Assembly (NCBI RefSeq): GCF_000702005.1
Contig: NZ_JNKI01000002.1
Span: forward strand, 62,001-126,000
DNA from: Selenomonas sp. ND2010
GTDB taxonomy: Bacteria; Bacillota; Negativicutes; Selenomonadales; Selenomonadaceae
Direction: 5' to 3'
Length of the DNA stretch: 64,000 nt
A program made the translations under genes and the position numbers. Under the pieces are notes generated by a model. That model was not told the origin of the DNA and searched no databases. It saw only the letters and a program-made list of their open reading frames with translations. This document shows positions 1-8,498 of the stretch, piece after piece; the first letter of the stretch is position 1, and each line of letters begins with the position of its first letter.

Positions 1-2
1 TG

Positions 3-218
3 GACTGTAGAAGATTGGAAGATTTGGATAAACCACCACAAATGGCTTATTGGCTTGCTGGTGTAGGCGCAATAGTAGTAATTAGTAGTACATCTTTTGA
101 ATTGGGAAAGGGCGCTATAATTGGTTTAATTTATTTAGTAGCTACTCTATACTTATTGTTTGCGGAAGGTACTAGAGGGGATAATCAATATGGGCCAGAT
201 CCTTTAGGAAGAAAGTAA
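3..218 (+). CDS. DUF805-type membrane protein, C-terminal fragment
   Basis: The frame is open to the left edge, so this is the 3' end of a longer gene. Two hydrophobic segments (about residues 12-30 and 36-52 counted from the TTG at 15) are followed by the C-terminal signature GDNQYGPDPLG, which closely resembles the end of DUF805 inner-membrane proteins. DUF805 function is not established. It sits 23 bp before a zinc-ribbon membrane protein on the same strand and may share its transcript. The TTG at 15 is probably an internal leucine rather than the start. Confidence 0.6.
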   Translation, partial: DCRRLEDLDKPPQMAYWLAGVGAIVVISSTSFELGKGAIIGLIYLVATLYLLFAEGTRGDNQYGPDPLGRK

Positions 219-241
219 GTTAATTCGAAAGGAAGATTAAC

Positions 242-1093
242 ATGGCTGATAGTAAAATTTTCCATATCAATAGTAATATAACCCCCGAAAGCATAGGTCG
301 TGAAGTAGAAGCTTTTTTAAGGAATGAAAAAGAATTAACTGTTGAAGGTTTTGCTGCACAGGATGGTTACTTAGTACAAGCAAAAGAAACATCTAGTTGG
401 AAAACATTTACAGGTTTAGGGAAAGCCTTACAGGTACAAATAATACCAAGCGGTGAAAATGATGTTATGGTAAATATTGGTATTGGGAAGTGGGCTGATA
501 AAGCAGGAGCTGCAGCCGTTGGTTTATTTTTATTTGCACCTTTAGCAATTACCGCTGGTGTAGGTGCATATATGCAAAATAAATTACCTGGTGAGGTTTT
601 TGATTGCATTGAAAAATTTATAATGGCAGGTGGACGTTCTGTGCGTCGTAATGTTACATTTGAGAGAACTGACGATACAAAGACTAGATGTCCATCATGT
701 GGTGCTAATAATCCAAAAGGTACAAAATTTTGCTCTGGATGCGGAAATAAACTATCGGAAATATGTCCCTCTTGTGGGAAAGATGTAGATTTAGGAAAAA
801 AATTCTGTCCACATTGCGGTTCTTCCATGAAGAAGGTAAAAACAATCAAATGTCCAAATTGTGGAGAAGAAGTTGAAGAAGGACGTAAATTCTGTTCAGA
901 ATGTGGTACTTCTATGGATCTTGCAGTAAAAGACAAATGTCCCAAGTGTGGTGAATTGGTTGATAAAGGAACAGTATTTTGCCCATCGTGTGGAACATCT
1001 ATAAGTGGTGAGATTGTCTGCAGTAAATGTGGAAGCAAAATGAAAGCAACACAGAAATTCTGTAGTAAGTGTGGTACTAAAGTCGAATCCTAA
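242..1093 (+). CDS. membrane protein with five C-terminal zinc ribbons
   Basis: 283 aa preceded by AAAGGAAG at good spacing. Residues 1-130 contain a small alpha/beta-like region and one hydrophobic segment (about 88-110, AAAVGLFLFAPLAITAGVG). From about residue 148 there are five consecutive CxxCG-x(9-11)-CxxCG units, each a classic zinc ribbon. Such tandem ribbons usually mediate protein or nucleic acid contacts; no enzymatic motif is visible. The gene is AT-rich compared with the housekeeping genes further along, which together with the neighbouring insertion elements suggests acquisition by transfer. The exact function is unknown. Confidence 0.7.
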   Translation: MADSKIFHINSNITPESIGREVEAFLRNEKELTVEGFAAQDGYLVQAKETSSWKTFTGLGKALQVQIIPSGENDVMVNIGIGKWADKAGAAAVGLFLFAPLAITAGVGAYMQNKLPGEVFDCIEKFIMAGGRSVRRNVTFERTDDTKTRCPSCGANNPKGTKFCSGCGNKLSEICPSCGKDVDLGKKFCPHCGSSMKKVKTIKCPNCGEEVEEGRKFCSECGTSMDLAVKDKCPKCGELVDKGTVFCPSCGTSISGEIVCSKCGSKMKATQKFCSKCGTKVES

Positions 1094-1236
1094 TTCATAA
1101 ACAACAAGAGAGGCCTTTAAAAGGAGAGCGTAAAATTAAGTGTTTAAGTTACCGGTAACATAACTTACGCACTTTCTTTTTATCTGAGAGTGCGGTACAG
1201 TATCTATTAGAATGACAGAAACGGAGTACAGCACTT

Positions 1237-1904
1237 ATGGTAAGACGAAAAAACAGAGGCAATGAAAAAGGACAGGCTATCGCAAAACTTATCATGGAGC
1301 AATATCAGCCTAAGAATAAGGATGAGATGCAAGATGCCATTAAGGACGTTTTTGGCCCCTATGCTGCAAGGTGAGATGGATAATCATCTGGGCTATACCT
1401 CTAATTACGTCCCTATTTGGTAGGAATATGAAAAGAAAAACTGTGCCGTCTATGTAATTCTTGGCTATGATTTGGATGGCATCAAGGATGTTTTAGGTTT
1501 ATGGATTAGCGACACCGAAGGAAAGCATAACTGGATGCAGATTTTTGACGAAATCAAAGTTCGCGGTGTCGAAGACGTGGCTTTCATCAGCATGGACGGT
1601 GTTTCTGGCTTGGAAGAAGGGGCAAAGGCTATTTTCCCGCAGGTTGTGGTCCAACGCTGCATCGTGCACCTTATCCGCAATTCCATCAAGTAAATCTCGT
1701 CCAAGGATTACAAAGCATATACCGCTCAGCTTAAGAAAATATATGGTGCCGTCAACCTCAAAACAGCTATTGCCGAATTTGACCGATTCAAGGAAGCTTG
1801 GAAACATTACCCTGGAGCCGTGGGAGTATGGGAGCGAAGTCCAGAACCAGCTTGCCGTAGATGATAAAATCCAGGCCAGGATGCTAAAATACGAGCAATA
1901 TTAA
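1237..1904 (+). pseudogene. IS256-family (mutator-type) transposase remnant
   Basis: The frame starts well (MVRRKNRGNEKGQAIAKL) at 1237, then shifts frame near 1366-1375 at the conserved FGPMLQGEMDNHLGY stretch. It then meets a TAG near 1421 and a TAA at 1691 within otherwise recognisable IS256 sequence (GYDLDGIKDVLGLWISD, then QRCIVHLIRNSIK). Between the HLGY block and the VILGYDLDG block a sizeable central part of the family is missing, and the C-terminal third is also absent. At least one frameshift, two stops and deletions mean no functional transposase can be made. Confidence 0.85.
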
Positions 1905-1921
1905 GATTTTCACATAGAAAA

Positions 1922-1945
1922 GGCGGCCCTTTTGGACCGCTTTTC
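1922..1945 (+). terminator. weak hairpin with T-run inside the IS256 remnant
   Basis: GCGGCC at 1923-1928 pairs with GGACCGC at 1934-1940 (one bulged A), followed by TTTTCTT. It is probably the terminator carried by the element. Confidence 0.35.
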
Positions 1946-2009
1946 TTATGGTAAAAAAACTTACACACTTATCTTGACAAACTCGAAAACTTTATATAAC
2001 TTATGTGTT

Positions 2010-2366
2010 TTAATCAAGGTAATCATTGTTACGCAACCAATCTCTAAAGAATCCACTCCAATCATCATAGGTGGTTTTAAAATATATATGGTCAGGATCT
2101 ATTACACGTTGCCACATATATGCTCTTTGAGATGGTTCATACCACATGGCTATATCGACTTGTTCACTTTCTCCTCCAGAACTAACATACATAGAAAACG
2201 TAGTGACACCATTGACACCTTTTCGGATAGAAAGGTCTTCTATTGACCAGGCATTCCCCTTCCCTTGAGTGCATATGGTGATAGATTTTGCTTCAATGTT
2301 TTCTGAAAAGTTCATACCACATACGACTAGAAGGATTGCCAACAATCCAACAATTTTCTTCCTCAC
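2010..2366 (-). CDS. small exported protein of unknown function
   Basis: 118 aa from a GTG at 2366. An in-frame ATG at 2381 exists, but GGAGG lies immediately after it and 8 nt before the GTG, so the GTG is the better start. The N-terminus (VRKKIVGLLAILLVVCGMNFSENIEA) is a typical signal peptide, possibly with a cysteine near the end of the hydrophobic core. The mature part of about 90 residues is rich in aromatic residues and has no recognised domain. The gene is AT-rich and lies between the two insertion elements, next to the AIM24 protein on the same strand. Confidence 0.6.
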   Translation of the reverse strand: MRKKIVGLLAILLVVCGMNFSENIEAKSITICTQGKGNAWSIEDLSIRKGVNGVTTFSMYVSSGGESEQVDIAMWYEPSQRAYMWQRVIDPDHIYFKTTYDDWSGFFRDWLRNNDYLD

Positions 2367-2455
2367 TTTGCTTACCTCCATGTTTGTCTGCTATATACAA
2401 GTCGCCTTCAGCCGGTGTAGCAACATAGATATACGGAATCATTTATCAGTAAAAT

Positions 2456-3460
2456 TCAGTCATCCAAGAAATTATTAATCAATTTCAAAGCACTTCCTGC
2501 TTTTGAAGCTGCTTGTGAATCCGAGTTTGCATTTGAAGATGATGTATTCTCTATTGCTTTCTGTTCGCCTAAATCATCAATAGGTGCTACAAGAATTTTA
2601 CCTGTACCTCGATATACGTTAACAACACCTTCTCCAGTTGCCACACTACTAATAATCGACTTATTAACTTTTTCTACAGTAAATTGCAAACTACCTGACC
2701 AAGCAACAGCATAGGGGCCGTCAATTCTTGCAATACTATCCTCAAGAGTGATCTCCATCAATTCATCATATGGGATGGAAGACTCCAATACAGCTACTCC
2801 ATCACCAACTAATTTAGTATTAAATAATCCTTCTCCTCCTAAAATTGCAGAAGAGAAGTTTGCTCTTGATTGCATATCAATAGCTATATCACCAGAACTT
2901 GCAAGATACATACCATCTTCAACAACGATTCCACCATCCCAATCATTAGGATTCACTAAAATAATGTGCTTGTATGTTGGTTCAAGAATCAATGTACCGC
3001 TACCTGAATACAGTGGTTTTACAGTAGATTCGTTATTTACAACACTTTTTACCATTTTTCCAAGAAAGTCTCCTGCATCCTTTATATCTGATTTTACAGA
3101 AATATTACCTATCATCATTTGCATAGAACCAGCTTGCAGTCTATATGAATCATTTTTTAATTCAATCCATACTTGACGTTTACGGATGTTCATTTCAGAT
3201 GCATAATATGCAAACATAGCCGAAAGAGGATTTGTTGATAAATCTCTTTTATATTCATATACTTTTACTGCACCTAATTCAGACACACAATTTCTGTTAT
3301 TACCTTCTTCTTGTTTTATTGAAAAATTACCATTATACATAGGTTCGCTGTTTAATTGTCTATTATTTGCTGGCGCTGCTACTGAACCAAGTTGTGCGCC
3401 ACAATTAGTACAAAATCTAGACTCATCCGGCATTTTTTGTCCACAATTAGTACAAAACAT
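2456..3460 (-). CDS. AIM24-family protein with N-terminal zinc ribbon
   Basis: 334 aa from the ATG at 3460, which has GGGAGGG 6 nt upstream; a longer in-frame extension to 3517 has no such site. Residues 1-22 form a zinc ribbon (MFCTNCGQ ... FCTNCGAQ). After a linker, residues of about 75-300 resemble AIM24/TIGR00266 proteins, a beta-rich fold with repeated GxGxL-type turns (YSGSGTLILEP, LVGDGVAVLES, RGTGKILVAP). Bacterial AIM24 function is poorly defined; mitochondrial Aim24 acts in inner-membrane organisation. The C-terminal tail is Ser/Ala/Asn-rich. Together with the five-ribbon protein at 242 it makes this a zinc-ribbon-rich accessory locus. Confidence 0.7.
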   Translation of the reverse strand: MFCTNCGQKMPDESRFCTNCGAQLGSVAAPANNRQLNSEPMYNGNFSIKQEEGNNRNCVSELGAVKVYEYKRDLSTNPLSAMFAYYASEMNIRKRQVWIELKNDSYRLQAGSMQMMIGNISVKSDIKDAGDFLGKMVKSVVNNESTVKPLYSGSGTLILEPTYKHIILVNPNDWDGGIVVEDGMYLASSGDIAIDMQSRANFSSAILGGEGLFNTKLVGDGVAVLESSIPYDELMEITLEDSIARIDGPYAVAWSGSLQFTVEKVNKSIISSVATGEGVVNVYRGTGKILVAPIDDLGEQKAIENTSSSNANSDSQAASKAGSALKLINNFLDD

Positions 3461-3604
3461 AATATTCCCTCCCAACAAAGAGTCAAAGACATATATAAGA
3501 CATGACAATCTCACCATAATCGTCCTGTTTGTTGTTTCGTTACAAATTTAATATTTACCTGCTAATCATAAAAATATTTTGAAATACTATCTTATTTATT
3601 GGAC

Positions 3605-4565
3605 GAATTGTCAAGCTAAGTGTAACACTTCCTCAAAATGGACCTCATATGGTGTTCGGTAGTTAAGACATTTCCTTGGGCGCAAGTTCATCAGGGCAAC
3701 TTTTCTCTGTATGTAGTCATCAGAGATTTCTGTTATGTCCTTGCCCTTGGGGAAATATTCTCTAAGCAGGCCGTTAGTATTCTCGTTGGAGCCCCTTTGC
3801 CATGGCTGGTGAGGTTGCGGAAAATAGAACGGCAGGCCACCTAAGTATTCTGTCACATCTGCATGGTGGGCAAATTCTTTGCCCCTGTCAGGCGTTACCG
3901 ACAGGGCTTTGACACCAAGAAGCAGGTCAACTATTGCCCTGCTGACTGCCTGAGCATTTTTCTTATCAGCCTTGCCGCATATAAGGTAGCGACTTTTTCG
4001 GTCGACAAGGGTTACAAGGCAGGCTTTTCCTTGCTTGCCACGGTACCTCAACTTTTTTATGACGCTTGCCGTGGAGGCTTTGGGGGCGTTCAACCATCCA
4101 CTGTATATCGCACGATAGATGGTTGTGGTGCTAATTACGCACCTGCCATATTCGGCTCGCAGCCGTTCGGCGATTTCTTCTGGAGACCGCTGACATTCAA
4201 GCAGCCTATGCTTCACATGTTCCAAAAGCCGAGCGTGTTCCAGTCTGTTATGTGGCTTGCAATATGCACGGCGTGCCTGATACTGGTGTTGTGCCACTAC
4301 TGGCATATACTGATTGGCAACAGAGTTTCGACGAAGCTTACGGGATATAGTTCCCTTGTTGCGCCCCATACTTTTGGCTATAGCAGTTATGGAATATCCC
4401 TTGGCTTTAAGAAATAGTAGATTTTCTCTCTCATATAGTGTAAGAGGTTTGTAATGACGCATAGTTCCTCCTGGAAATGGGTTGTCGCAAACACCATTAT
4501 TATACCAGAGGCCTATGCGTTATTTTATTTTGAGTTATGTACTGTTGCACTTAGATTGTAAATTC
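3605..4565 (-). mobile_element. IS30-family insertion sequence with internal deletion
   Basis: Bases 3605-3627 and the reverse complement of 4543-4565 match at 19 of 23 positions, giving terminal inverted repeats around a single transposase gene. The transposase stop codon lies inside the left repeat. At 961 bp it is shorter than expected for the family because the gene has lost part of its core. No clear short target duplication is visible. Confidence 0.75.
3611..4462 (-). CDS. IS30-family transposase, core-deleted and probably inactive
   Basis: 283 aa, with AGGAGG ahead of the ATG and TATAAT (4499-4504, minus strand) further up. The N-terminal helix-turn-helix (YSITAIAKSMGRNKGTISRKL) is intact, as are the second catalytic Asp (TPDRGKEF) and the Glu (GSNENTNGLLREYFP). 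Between KLRYRGKQ and GKACLVTLVDRKS, however, about 40 residues normal for the family are absent, including the block that carries the first catalytic Asp (usually WEGDTV-like). The deletion is in frame, so the protein could be made and could bind the ends, but it should lack DDE chemistry. Confidence 0.85.
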   Translation of the reverse strand: MRHYKPLTLYERENLLFLKAKGYSITAIAKSMGRNKGTISRKLRRNSVANQYMPVVAQHQYQARRAYCKPHNRLEHARLLEHVKHRLLECQRSPEEIAERLRAEYGRCVISTTTIYRAIYSGWLNAPKASTASVIKKLRYRGKQGKACLVTLVDRKSRYLICGKADKKNAQAVSRAIVDLLLGVKALSVTPDRGKEFAHHADVTEYLGGLPFYFPQPHQPWQRGSNENTNGLLREYFPKGKDITEISDDYIQRKVALMNLRPRKCLNYRTPYEVHFEEVLHLA

Positions 4566-4643
4566 ATCGCTTGTATTTGATATGTCAGGAACATCCGTTG
4601 AATACGGATAAAAGTATGGCGGTAAGACTGGGAGAATAAGACT

Positions 4644-5363
4644 ATGGATAAACTAGATAGACTCTTGGTTTTCGGAGATATTCATGGCAAATGGAATAGA
4701 TTTGTTGAGGCTTATCGAAAAGTTGGCTTTGATCCGGATAAGGATATGATGGTATTCTTAGGGGATTACCTTGACAGAGGAGAGCAGCCAGTTCCTGTAA
4801 TGGAGTGGGTGTTGGAACACTTCGGTCAAAGACACATGATATTCCTGCGTGGTAATCATGAGCAGATGTTTTATAATGCCATGAGGGAAAAGGAAGAAAC
4901 GTCAAATCTGTTGTCGTTTCTATTTGGTTCACCGAAAGCCCTGTGGCTTAATAGTGGCGGCAGTATAACCAGTTCAGAAATAGAAAAGACAGGCAGGAAG
5001 GAAAGTCTTGTCGATAGCTGGTTGAAGCTGATAGAACAGTTTCACTTGTATACAGAAATTGAGGTAAATGGCCAAATCTATTGGTTCATGCATGCTGACT
5101 GTGAGCCGGACGTTCCGCTGACTGAGCAAAAAACAAAAACATTATTGTGGGACAGAAGCCTGGCCATGCATCCGCAACTTCATCAAGGAAAGCAGATTAT
5201 TGTTTTGGGACATACTCCTGTACAAGCATTAGGTTATCAGGCAAGACCGCAATGGTTACAGGATGGCAGGCTGGTTCTGATGGACACAGGGAGTTTTATG
5301 GAAAATGGCCGCGTATCCTGCGCTGATTTACTAAGTGGAGAAGTATATCAATCATCGAGATAG
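4644..5363 (+). CDS. PPP-family metallophosphatase (Ser/Thr phosphatase-like)
   Basis: 239 aa. The full PPP metal-site set is present: GDIHG (11-15), GDYLDRG (40-46), RGNHE (69-73), a His in WFMHAD and the late GHTPV. Small bacterial members include lambda phosphatase/PrpA-like protein phosphatases and diadenosine tetraphosphatases; sequence alone does not decide between them. The start at 4644 follows GGGAGAATAAGACT. The gene appears monocistronic and ends just before a very strong terminator. It lies immediately outside the IS30 element. Confidence 0.8.
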   Translation: MDKLDRLLVFGDIHGKWNRFVEAYRKVGFDPDKDMMVFLGDYLDRGEQPVPVMEWVLEHFGQRHMIFLRGNHEQMFYNAMREKEETSNLLSFLFGSPKALWLNSGGSITSSEIEKTGRKESLVDSWLKLIEQFHLYTEIEVNGQIYWFMHADCEPDVPLTEQKTKTLLWDRSLAMHPQLHQGKQIIVLGHTPVQALGYQARPQWLQDGRLVLMDTGSFMENGRVSCADLLSGEVYQSSR

Positions 5364-5376
5364 CAATGAAAATAGA

Positions 5377-5417
5377 AAACCGAGAAGAAGGGGGAGCTAA
5401 GCCCTTCTTCTCGGTTT
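5377..5417. terminator. strong bidirectional intrinsic terminator
   Basis: A perfect 16-bp stem (5377-5392 with 5402-5417) and a 9-nt loop are followed by T residues on the plus strand; the A-rich left flank also gives a T-run on the minus strand. It ends the phosphatase transcript and can stop the convergent gene at 5525. Confidence 0.9.
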
Positions 5418-5524
5418 TTTATCAAGATGATATGGTCAGGTTGAAGTGGTATATAGAAATAGGGGGACCTAACCTCGAATTGACAGAGATTGTACCGCAG
5501 TGTTCGATTCATATAATCATATCC

Positions 5525-6151
5525 TTATCGGAGTCTGCGGATACCAAACCATTGTGCATTTTGATCCCAGAAAAGTTGGAGCTGAAGGTCAACAGCGAAT
5601 TGCCGCTGGTAACCATATTGGGCACCTGGGGGCATATATTCGTGCCTGCTGGTGAGAATGAAGCGGCCAGTTGCATCGCTATTTTGTGCTGTGCTGATTT
5701 GATGCCATTCGCCGGGCGTATACCCCATGGCTGCTAGGCTATCAAGGGAGACGTAAGTAACCCATTGCCCGTCTTTCTTGCCGATAATCCAATAGCCACA
5801 GTTTTTTGCATGAGCGCCCCTGTCAGCAATTATCTCAAAAAACTGCATGCTGGGGAACATCGTGTAAATCTTTCGGATTTTATAGCCGATACCAGCATTG
5901 GTGTCATCGTATCCGGTGAATGAGAGATAGTCATGGGCTCCGTTACGGCTCATGAGCCGCAGTATGCCATCCCGCTGGAGGACGAATTTAATGGCCTCAT
6001 TATCATAGGTTTCATTGAGTACGCGGGTGTCCATATAGAGAAATGTGGATTCACCAGGCGTCAGAAAGCCGGTTTCTTGGGCTGAAGAGGTGGATGAAAT
6101 GGCAAATATACATGCCAGCAACAGAAAACATACGGTTAGTATTTTTTTCAC
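5525..6151 (-). CDS. exported protein of unknown function
   Basis: 208 aa from the GTG at 6151, which lies 9 nt after AGGAGG; the upstream in-frame TTG at 6160 abuts that site and is unlikely. VKKILTVCFLLLACIFAISSTSSAQE is a clear signal peptide with cleavage expected after SSA. The mature portion of about 180 residues (repeated aromatic/Gly patterns, SFTGYDDTNAGIGYKIRK, GYWIIGKKDGQWVTYVSLDSLAAMGY) has no family I recognise. It is convergent with the phosphatase and ends at the shared terminator. Confidence 0.65.
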   Translation of the reverse strand: MKKILTVCFLLLACIFAISSTSSAQETGFLTPGESTFLYMDTRVLNETYDNEAIKFVLQRDGILRLMSRNGAHDYLSFTGYDDTNAGIGYKIRKIYTMFPSMQFFEIIADRGAHAKNCGYWIIGKKDGQWVTYVSLDSLAAMGYTPGEWHQISTAQNSDATGRFILTSRHEYMPPGAQYGYQRQFAVDLQLQLFWDQNAQWFGIRRLR

Positions 6152-6289
6152 AAGGAACAACCTCCTAACATAAGAATCAAATGAATCTACTGAAGTTTTC
6201 GACTCAAAAGGCTATATTCCTGCACATTTCGCCTGCTTACAATCTTCTTGTGGTATACTGCAGGTAATATCATGCGGGAGGGGGGAGAT

Positions 6290-6313
6290 ATGGATTTTAA
6301 AATCATTGTATAG
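6290..6313 (+). other. seven-codon frame behind a strong ribosome-binding site (vestige)
   Basis: A purine-rich GGGAGGGGGGAGAT directly precedes ATG-GAT-TTT-AAA-ATC-ATT-GTA-TAG, with TATACT about 35 bp upstream. It looks like the leftover beginning of a gene truncated where the convergent carbonic anhydrase ends, or a tiny leader peptide. There is no evidence of a product. Confidence 0.25.
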
Positions 6314-6318
6314 CAATC

Positions 6319-6891
6319 CTATTTTGTATATTCATAGCCTTCGATTACAACATCCAGTTTTCCGGTTCGCGGATGGAAAATCAGCCCATGTACAGGTACG
6401 TCGGCAGGAATCAAGGGATTTAAGCGTATGGCTTCGACGGTGTCGATGACGTTTTGTTCGGGATGCTGGAATTCGTCGGCCCATTCTGCAAGTTCTTTGG
6501 CAATCATGTGAATGGCTTCTTTGGGGACGCCGCGTGACAGCATGGCTTTTGTGAGGCTTTGGGAGGTGGTCTTGGACATGCCGCATTCGTGGTGGCCGAT
6601 AACGAGGATTTCCTTAACGCCGAGCTCATAGATGCAGACCATGAGGCTGCGGATGGTGCCATCAAAAACGCCCGTCACGGAGTTGCCGGCTGTCTTGATT
6701 ACCTTGGCATCGCCGCGGGCCAGGCCTAAGGCGGGCTCAAGGAAATTGACCAGCCGGGTATCCATGCAGGTGATGATGGCTACCTGTTTCTGGGGCAGTT
6801 TGCTTTGCTGATGGTCTTCCTGCGTATAGTCCATAGGCGGGGCGGTACAGAATGAGGCGTTGACCGCCAGGATATCTTGTAGAACTGACAT
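6319..6891 (-). CDS. beta-class carbonic anhydrase
   Basis: 190 aa, with AAGGAGG upstream. It interconverts CO2 and bicarbonate using an active-site zinc. The ligands are visible as C42 (CMDTR, with the D44/R46 dyad) and H100-x-x-C103 (GHHECG). The length and spacing are those of the short type II/clade D bacterial enzymes. It stands alone, divergent from the gene at 7053. In succinate/propionate-forming anaerobes bicarbonate feeds PEP carboxykinase-type carboxylation (encoded at 20609); that metabolic link is inference. Confidence 0.9.
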   Translation of the reverse strand: MSVLQDILAVNASFCTAPPMDYTQEDHQQSKLPQKQVAIITCMDTRLVNFLEPALGLARGDAKVIKTAGNSVTGVFDGTIRSLMVCIYELGVKEILVIGHHECGMSKTTSQSLTKAMLSRGVPKEAIHMIAKELAEWADEFQHPEQNVIDTVEAIRLNPLIPADVPVHGLIFHPRTGKLDVVIEGYEYTK

Positions 6892-7052
6892 AATGTGATC
6901 CTCCTTGTTTTGCTGGTTGTTTTCGTATGTATTTCTTTTTCATACGGGAAATATCCTGCTTGGGCAGAGGAATTGACAGGGCAATTTGCTTATAGGCAAA
7001 GAACAGGGATGAGATTATAATATAGATAAGCGATTTACAGGGAGGGCGGTTC

Positions 7053-7514
7053 ATGGAAACTTTTTTGTTGATTGTTTTGGGAATATTTATTGGCTGGGTG
7101 GTGTTCCGGTCCCAAAAGGACACGGGAAAACATGGAAATCGGCTGGTTGCGGCTGATAAAGCCGAGTGTGGACAGCGGAAGGTACGTATAGGAAAGGAAC
7201 CTGCACGGCAATCGCAAGTGGCATTACGCCGAGAGAAAGATCATACTTTGCGCAATGTAGCGGGGGGCGTGGCTGCTGGGGCAATCCTTGGACATATGCT
7301 CAGCGGAGATAAGAAAAATGGGAATCAGGAAATAACCAATAACTATACAAACTATAATGACGATTGGCTATGGGAGGAGAGAGAGACAGAAATCGATGAA
7401 GCGGCTGATGGAGACTATGCGGCAGAAGATACCTCCATTTATGAAGATGCAGTAGATGACAGTGAGGAGTCGTCGTTCTGGAATGATTCTTACGACAATG
7501 ACGAGGACTATTGA
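7053..7514 (+). CDS. small membrane-anchored protein with acidic tail
   Basis: 153 aa, preceded by GGGAGGGCGGTTC. Residues 1-18 (METFLLIVLGIFIGWVVF) form an N-terminal anchor or uncleaved signal. A basic segment follows, then a glycine-zipper-like stretch (RNVAGGVAAGAILGHMLSG, about 80-98). The last 45 residues are dominated by Asp/Glu/Tyr. No family is recognised. It is transcribed alone and closed by a near-perfect terminator. Confidence 0.6.
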   Translation: METFLLIVLGIFIGWVVFRSQKDTGKHGNRLVAADKAECGQRKVRIGKEPARQSQVALRREKDHTLRNVAGGVAAGAILGHMLSGDKKNGNQEITNNYTNYNDDWLWEERETEIDEAADGDYAAEDTSIYEDAVDDSEESSFWNDSYDNDEDY

Positions 7515-7518
7515 TAAA

Positions 7519-7551
7519 TGAGCCATGCAGGACGGTGTCCTGCATGGCTCA
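7519..7551. terminator. strong intrinsic terminator
   Basis: A 15-bp perfect stem (7519-7533 with 7537-7551) and 3-nt loop are followed by TTCTTTTTT on the plus strand. It terminates the gene at 7053. Confidence 0.9.
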
Positions 7552-7671
7552 TTCTTTTTTGCATAACATCCTCTAATGTGGCATTAAGCCGGCACAAAAT
7601 ATCGTTTAAAGAAAGGGCAATACAATAAAAGAATCCATAAATCATGGCGCTTGCCGGGAAGGGATGAGAGC

Positions 7672-8373
7672 ATGTATGCAATAATAAATAAGGGGAATGG
7701 TAAATACTATACTTCGACGGTGTATGCACAATATCAAGAGCTGAATGAGGAGGGCGAAGCAAGCTGCTGGGGAGCATATTTTATCGTCCTCAACGAAGAG
7801 AAGACGGCTCTGGCCAAGCAGTATGTCTATGATACGGCAGCGGCGCCGTATTTACATAGGAGGGTTCTTATCACGGATGGGGAGCAGGAAAACTGGCGGG
7901 TGGACCCAAAGACCAAGCTAGGGGAGGTGGCGCTTTCTGATAAGGAGTCGTTGCTTCGTATGGTGGAGCAGGAGTGTGTCTCCTGTGAATTGCTGGCGCT
8001 GGATGAAGGCTATCGGTTTGAAGCCTATCCGGCAATCCGCGGGCAGAAGGATTGCCGGAATCTGATGCTTGTGTCGGGCGGTTTTCACGATGCTTATGTT
8101 GAACGGCTGGAAGAGCAGGAGGATGGCGTTTATGTCTTGTTCGGCGGAATCTGGGGCGGACAGCTTGAGATGTGGTTTACAGGTGATGCGGCCTATGATA
8201 TAAGCAGCCGCAGTGGTGAGATGGATGATCCCTGTTGGTTTGATTCGACCATACTGATGGAGGATGGATTTATCTATCTGGTGGATGCTGAGCAGGTGAA
8301 GGTGGAAGCTATCAATTCCGGGTTGTGCTGGTTCAAGGCAAGGAGCGCGACATACCATGTCATACCCGATTAA
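7672..8373 (+). CDS. hypothetical protein
   Basis: 233 aa from the ATG at 7672, which has AAGGGA about 10 nt upstream; a TTG at 7651 extends the frame but has no site. The protein is soluble, acidic and has no signal peptide. It shows a beta-rich pattern with many Trp/Tyr/Gly (VLFGGIWGGQLEMWF near 165-180). I recognise no family. It is isolated between a terminator and the NAD operon, which runs the other way. Confidence 0.6.
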   Translation: MYAIINKGNGKYYTSTVYAQYQELNEEGEASCWGAYFIVLNEEKTALAKQYVYDTAAAPYLHRRVLITDGEQENWRVDPKTKLGEVALSDKESLLRMVEQECVSCELLALDEGYRFEAYPAIRGQKDCRNLMLVSGGFHDAYVERLEEQEDGVYVLFGGIWGGQLEMWFTGDAAYDISSRSGEMDDPCWFDSTILMEDGFIYLVDAEQVKVEAINSGLCWFKARSATYHVIPD

Positions 8374-8498
8374 AGGTGAGGGAGGCAGCTTTGCCTGCAA
8401 TGGAATCGATTGATTGAGTCACGCCGGTTTGGTTCGTATGCAGGATAAGGAGAATAAAGTGATGGATGCTGCATGGATATCGAACAGTAGAATAAGAT

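Larger units (their letters stand above)
1124..1984 (+). mobile_element. IS256-family insertion sequence, decayed
   Basis: Imperfect terminal inverted repeats are visible: 1124-1150 and the reverse complement of 1958-1984 match at about 20 of 27 positions, and the inner 18 at 15 of 18 (ends in TAAGTG-T-TAAGTT). The element is about 860 bp, shorter than the roughly 1.3 kb usual for the family. The enclosed transposase is broken. No convincing target duplication was found, which fits an old insertion. Confidence 0.6.

Noticed and set aside
5366-5737. Plus-strand frame starting just after the phosphatase
   Set aside because: It runs straight through a perfect bidirectional terminator and opposite an exported protein with a clear signal peptide.
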